From Sulfurisphaera ohwakuensis (GTDB taxonomy: Archaea > Thermoproteota > Thermoprotei_A > Sulfolobales > Sulfolobaceae), in the NCBI RefSeq assembly GCF_009729055.1, contig NZ_CP045484.1, positions 1,984,001 to 2,048,000 of the forward strand: a DNA stretch of 64,000 nt. Reading direction: 5' to 3'. The notes under the pieces were generated by a model that made no database searches, was not told the DNA's origin, and saw nothing but the letters and a program-made list of their open reading frames with translations. Shown piece by piece: positions 63,100 through 64,000 of this stretch (the stretch's first letter is position 1; each line of letters begins with the position of its first letter). Made by a program: the position numbers and the translations under genes.

Positions 63100-63558
63100 T
63101 TATTCGAAGCTCTTATCCTTAGAAAAGCTTTTAACCATTATAAATGCATGTTTACCTCTTCCATAATAGTTTTTCTGAAGTTTTACTATGATGTAACCAA
63201 GTTTGTGATAGAATTCAATCGCTGTCTTATTTTTGAGGTTAACCTCTAGATATGAATGAGTACATTTATATTCCTTAAATCTCTTTTCTAGCTCCTTTAA
63301 AAGAAGAGAACCTATTCCTTTTTCTCTGTAGTCTTTCTTTACTGCTATCGATACTACATGACCACGATAACCAAATTGAATTATTCCTAGACTATATCCC
63401 ACTACAACATCTCCTTGTTTAGCTACTAAAAATAGTTCTCGTGACAAATAATAATAAGCCTTTAGCAAAGAATAAGGATAAGGGTCCTCAAAACTCTCAA
63501 TCTCTACTTCATACACTTTTGGTAGGTCGTTTTCATCTACATTAGTTATAATTATCAC
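63100..63558 (-). CDS. RimI-type N-terminal acetyltransferase (GNAT)
   Basis: The 152-aa GNAT has [20 protein letters not shown], the acetyl-CoA-binding loop [20 protein letters not shown] (R/Q-x-x-G-x-G/A) and [20 protein letters not shown], matching RimI/Ard1-like protein N-acetyltransferases. It lies 24 bases divergent from the pelA start, so the promoters overlap. Confidence 0.92.
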   Translation of the reverse strand: MIIITNVDENDLPKVYEVEIESFEDPYPYSLLKAYYYLSRELFLVAKQGDVVVGYSLGIIQFGYRGHVVSIAVKKDYREKGIGSLLLKELEKRFKEYKCTHSYLEVNLKNKTAIEFYHKLGYIIVKLQKNYYGRGKHAFIMVKSFSKDKSFE

Positions 63559-63582
63559 TATCTCTCGTATAAATTATGTATT

Positions 63583-64000
63583 ATGAAGATTTTAGAGTTT
63601 GATGATAAAAAGGGGATAATGAAATTACATATAGAGAATGAGGATGATTTATGGATATTACATATTATACTAAAAAAAGGTGATAGAGTAGTTGCAAAAA
63701 CTACTAGAGACGTTAGTATGGGAAGAGAAAGCAGAAGAATACCAATGATTATCAAGTTACAAGTAGAATATACTGAATTTCAATCATTTACAAGCAGGCT
63801 CAGAATTCATGGGATAATATTAGATGCACCAGAGAGATTCGGAATAAAAGGTTCTCATCATACAATAAACCTTGATATTGGAGATGAAATTGTAATAGAG
63901 AAAGATCATTGGAATAAATTTGAGATCGAGAAGATAAAAAGGCAAGAGGAAAAACATCTAAAGATGCTAATAGTTCTCGTTGATTTTGATGAATATCTTA
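63583..64000 (+). CDS. pelA: PelA/Dom34 (pelota), ribosome rescue factor (N-terminal part)
   Basis: The frame opens at ATG 63583 and runs off the right edge after 139 codons. It shows the pelota N-terminal Sm-like domain: [40 protein letters not shown] and [10 protein letters not shown]. PelA with aEF1A-like aABCE1 partners frees stalled ribosomes. The first 24 bases upstream lie between it and the RimI start, so it is probably leaderless. Confidence 0.95.
   Translation, partial: MKILEFDDKKGIMKLHIENEDDLWILHIILKKGDRVVAKTTRDVSMGRESRRIPMIIKLQVEYTEFQSFTSRLRIHGIILDAPERFGIKGSHHTINLDIGDEIVIEKDHWNKFEIEKIKRQEEKHLKMLIVLVDFDEYL

Overview
The window is chromosomal DNA from a thermoacidophilic archaeon of the order Sulfolobales, most like Sulfurisphaera (the former Sulfolobus tokodaii). 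The reasons are low GC outside the stable RNAs, TATA boxes about 26-30 bases before many start codons (leaderless genes), frequent GTG and TTG starts, a doxBCE-type quinol oxidase, a linked ribosomal protein / RNA polymerase / archaeal lipid cluster, PolB3, archaeal DnaG and PelA, and IS200/IS605-type tnpB debris.

Region by region. 1-6.7 kb: the 3' part of a type III-B CRISPR effector operon, cmr5(partial)-cmr1-cmr6-cmr2-cmr3. This is the gene order of the S. solfataricus Sso1986-1992 operon, so cmr4 and cmr7 are expected just left of the window. Cmr2 keeps HD, Zn-finger and GGDD motifs. 7-14.5 kb: an accessory zone with a glycosyltransferase, a frameshifted coiled-coil/PD-(D/E)XK gene, a multiply broken ORF of possible transposase origin, three truncated tnpB copies that each keep a GC-rich 3' hairpin, a tandem pair of PaREP1/HEPN-like genes sharing a 126-bp perfect repeat, an orphan cysteine-motif gene and one apparently intact DDE insertion sequence. 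15-27.9 kb: metabolism (GH15 glycosidase, acyl-CoA synthetase, fumarase, Nudix, esterase, cation antiporter, triosephosphate isomerase) and small unknowns. 28-41.6 kb: a tungstate/molybdate-type ABC transporter, glycerate kinase with DUF2250 and DtxR-family regulators, a molybdenum cofactor group (mobB, moeA, mobA) running into a methyltransferase, Dph6 and an amidohydrolase, then an AbrB-like protein and TatD.

41.6-45.6 kb: the dox terminal quinol oxidase operon, tRNA-Ser(GCU) and the 7S SRP RNA. 45.6-56.3 kb, all on the minus strand: HAD phosphatase, zinc alcohol dehydrogenase, then a compact housekeeping block, read from high to low coordinates: uS13-uS4-uS11-Rpo3-eL18-uL13-uS9-Rpo10-uS2-MEMO-unknown-idi2-GGPP synthase-GlcNAc-1-P transferase. 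It joins translation and transcription to isoprenoid lipid and N-glycan synthesis. 56.3-64 kb: a PurM-like enzyme, YjbQ, a small unknown, TyrRS, DnaG, PolB3, a RimI-type acetyltransferase and the start of pelA.

Genes are tightly packed, with many 4-bp ATGA overlaps within operons. Eight convergent pairs overlap tail to tail by 10-38 bp. I see no CRISPR array in the window and no clearly new multi-gene system. The most unusual material is the decayed tnpB elements with preserved RNA-like 3' ends, the frameshifted nuclease-like gene beside the Cmr operon, the PaREP1 repeat, the two-part composition of the insertion-sequence transposase, and a few unidentified genes inside conserved operons.
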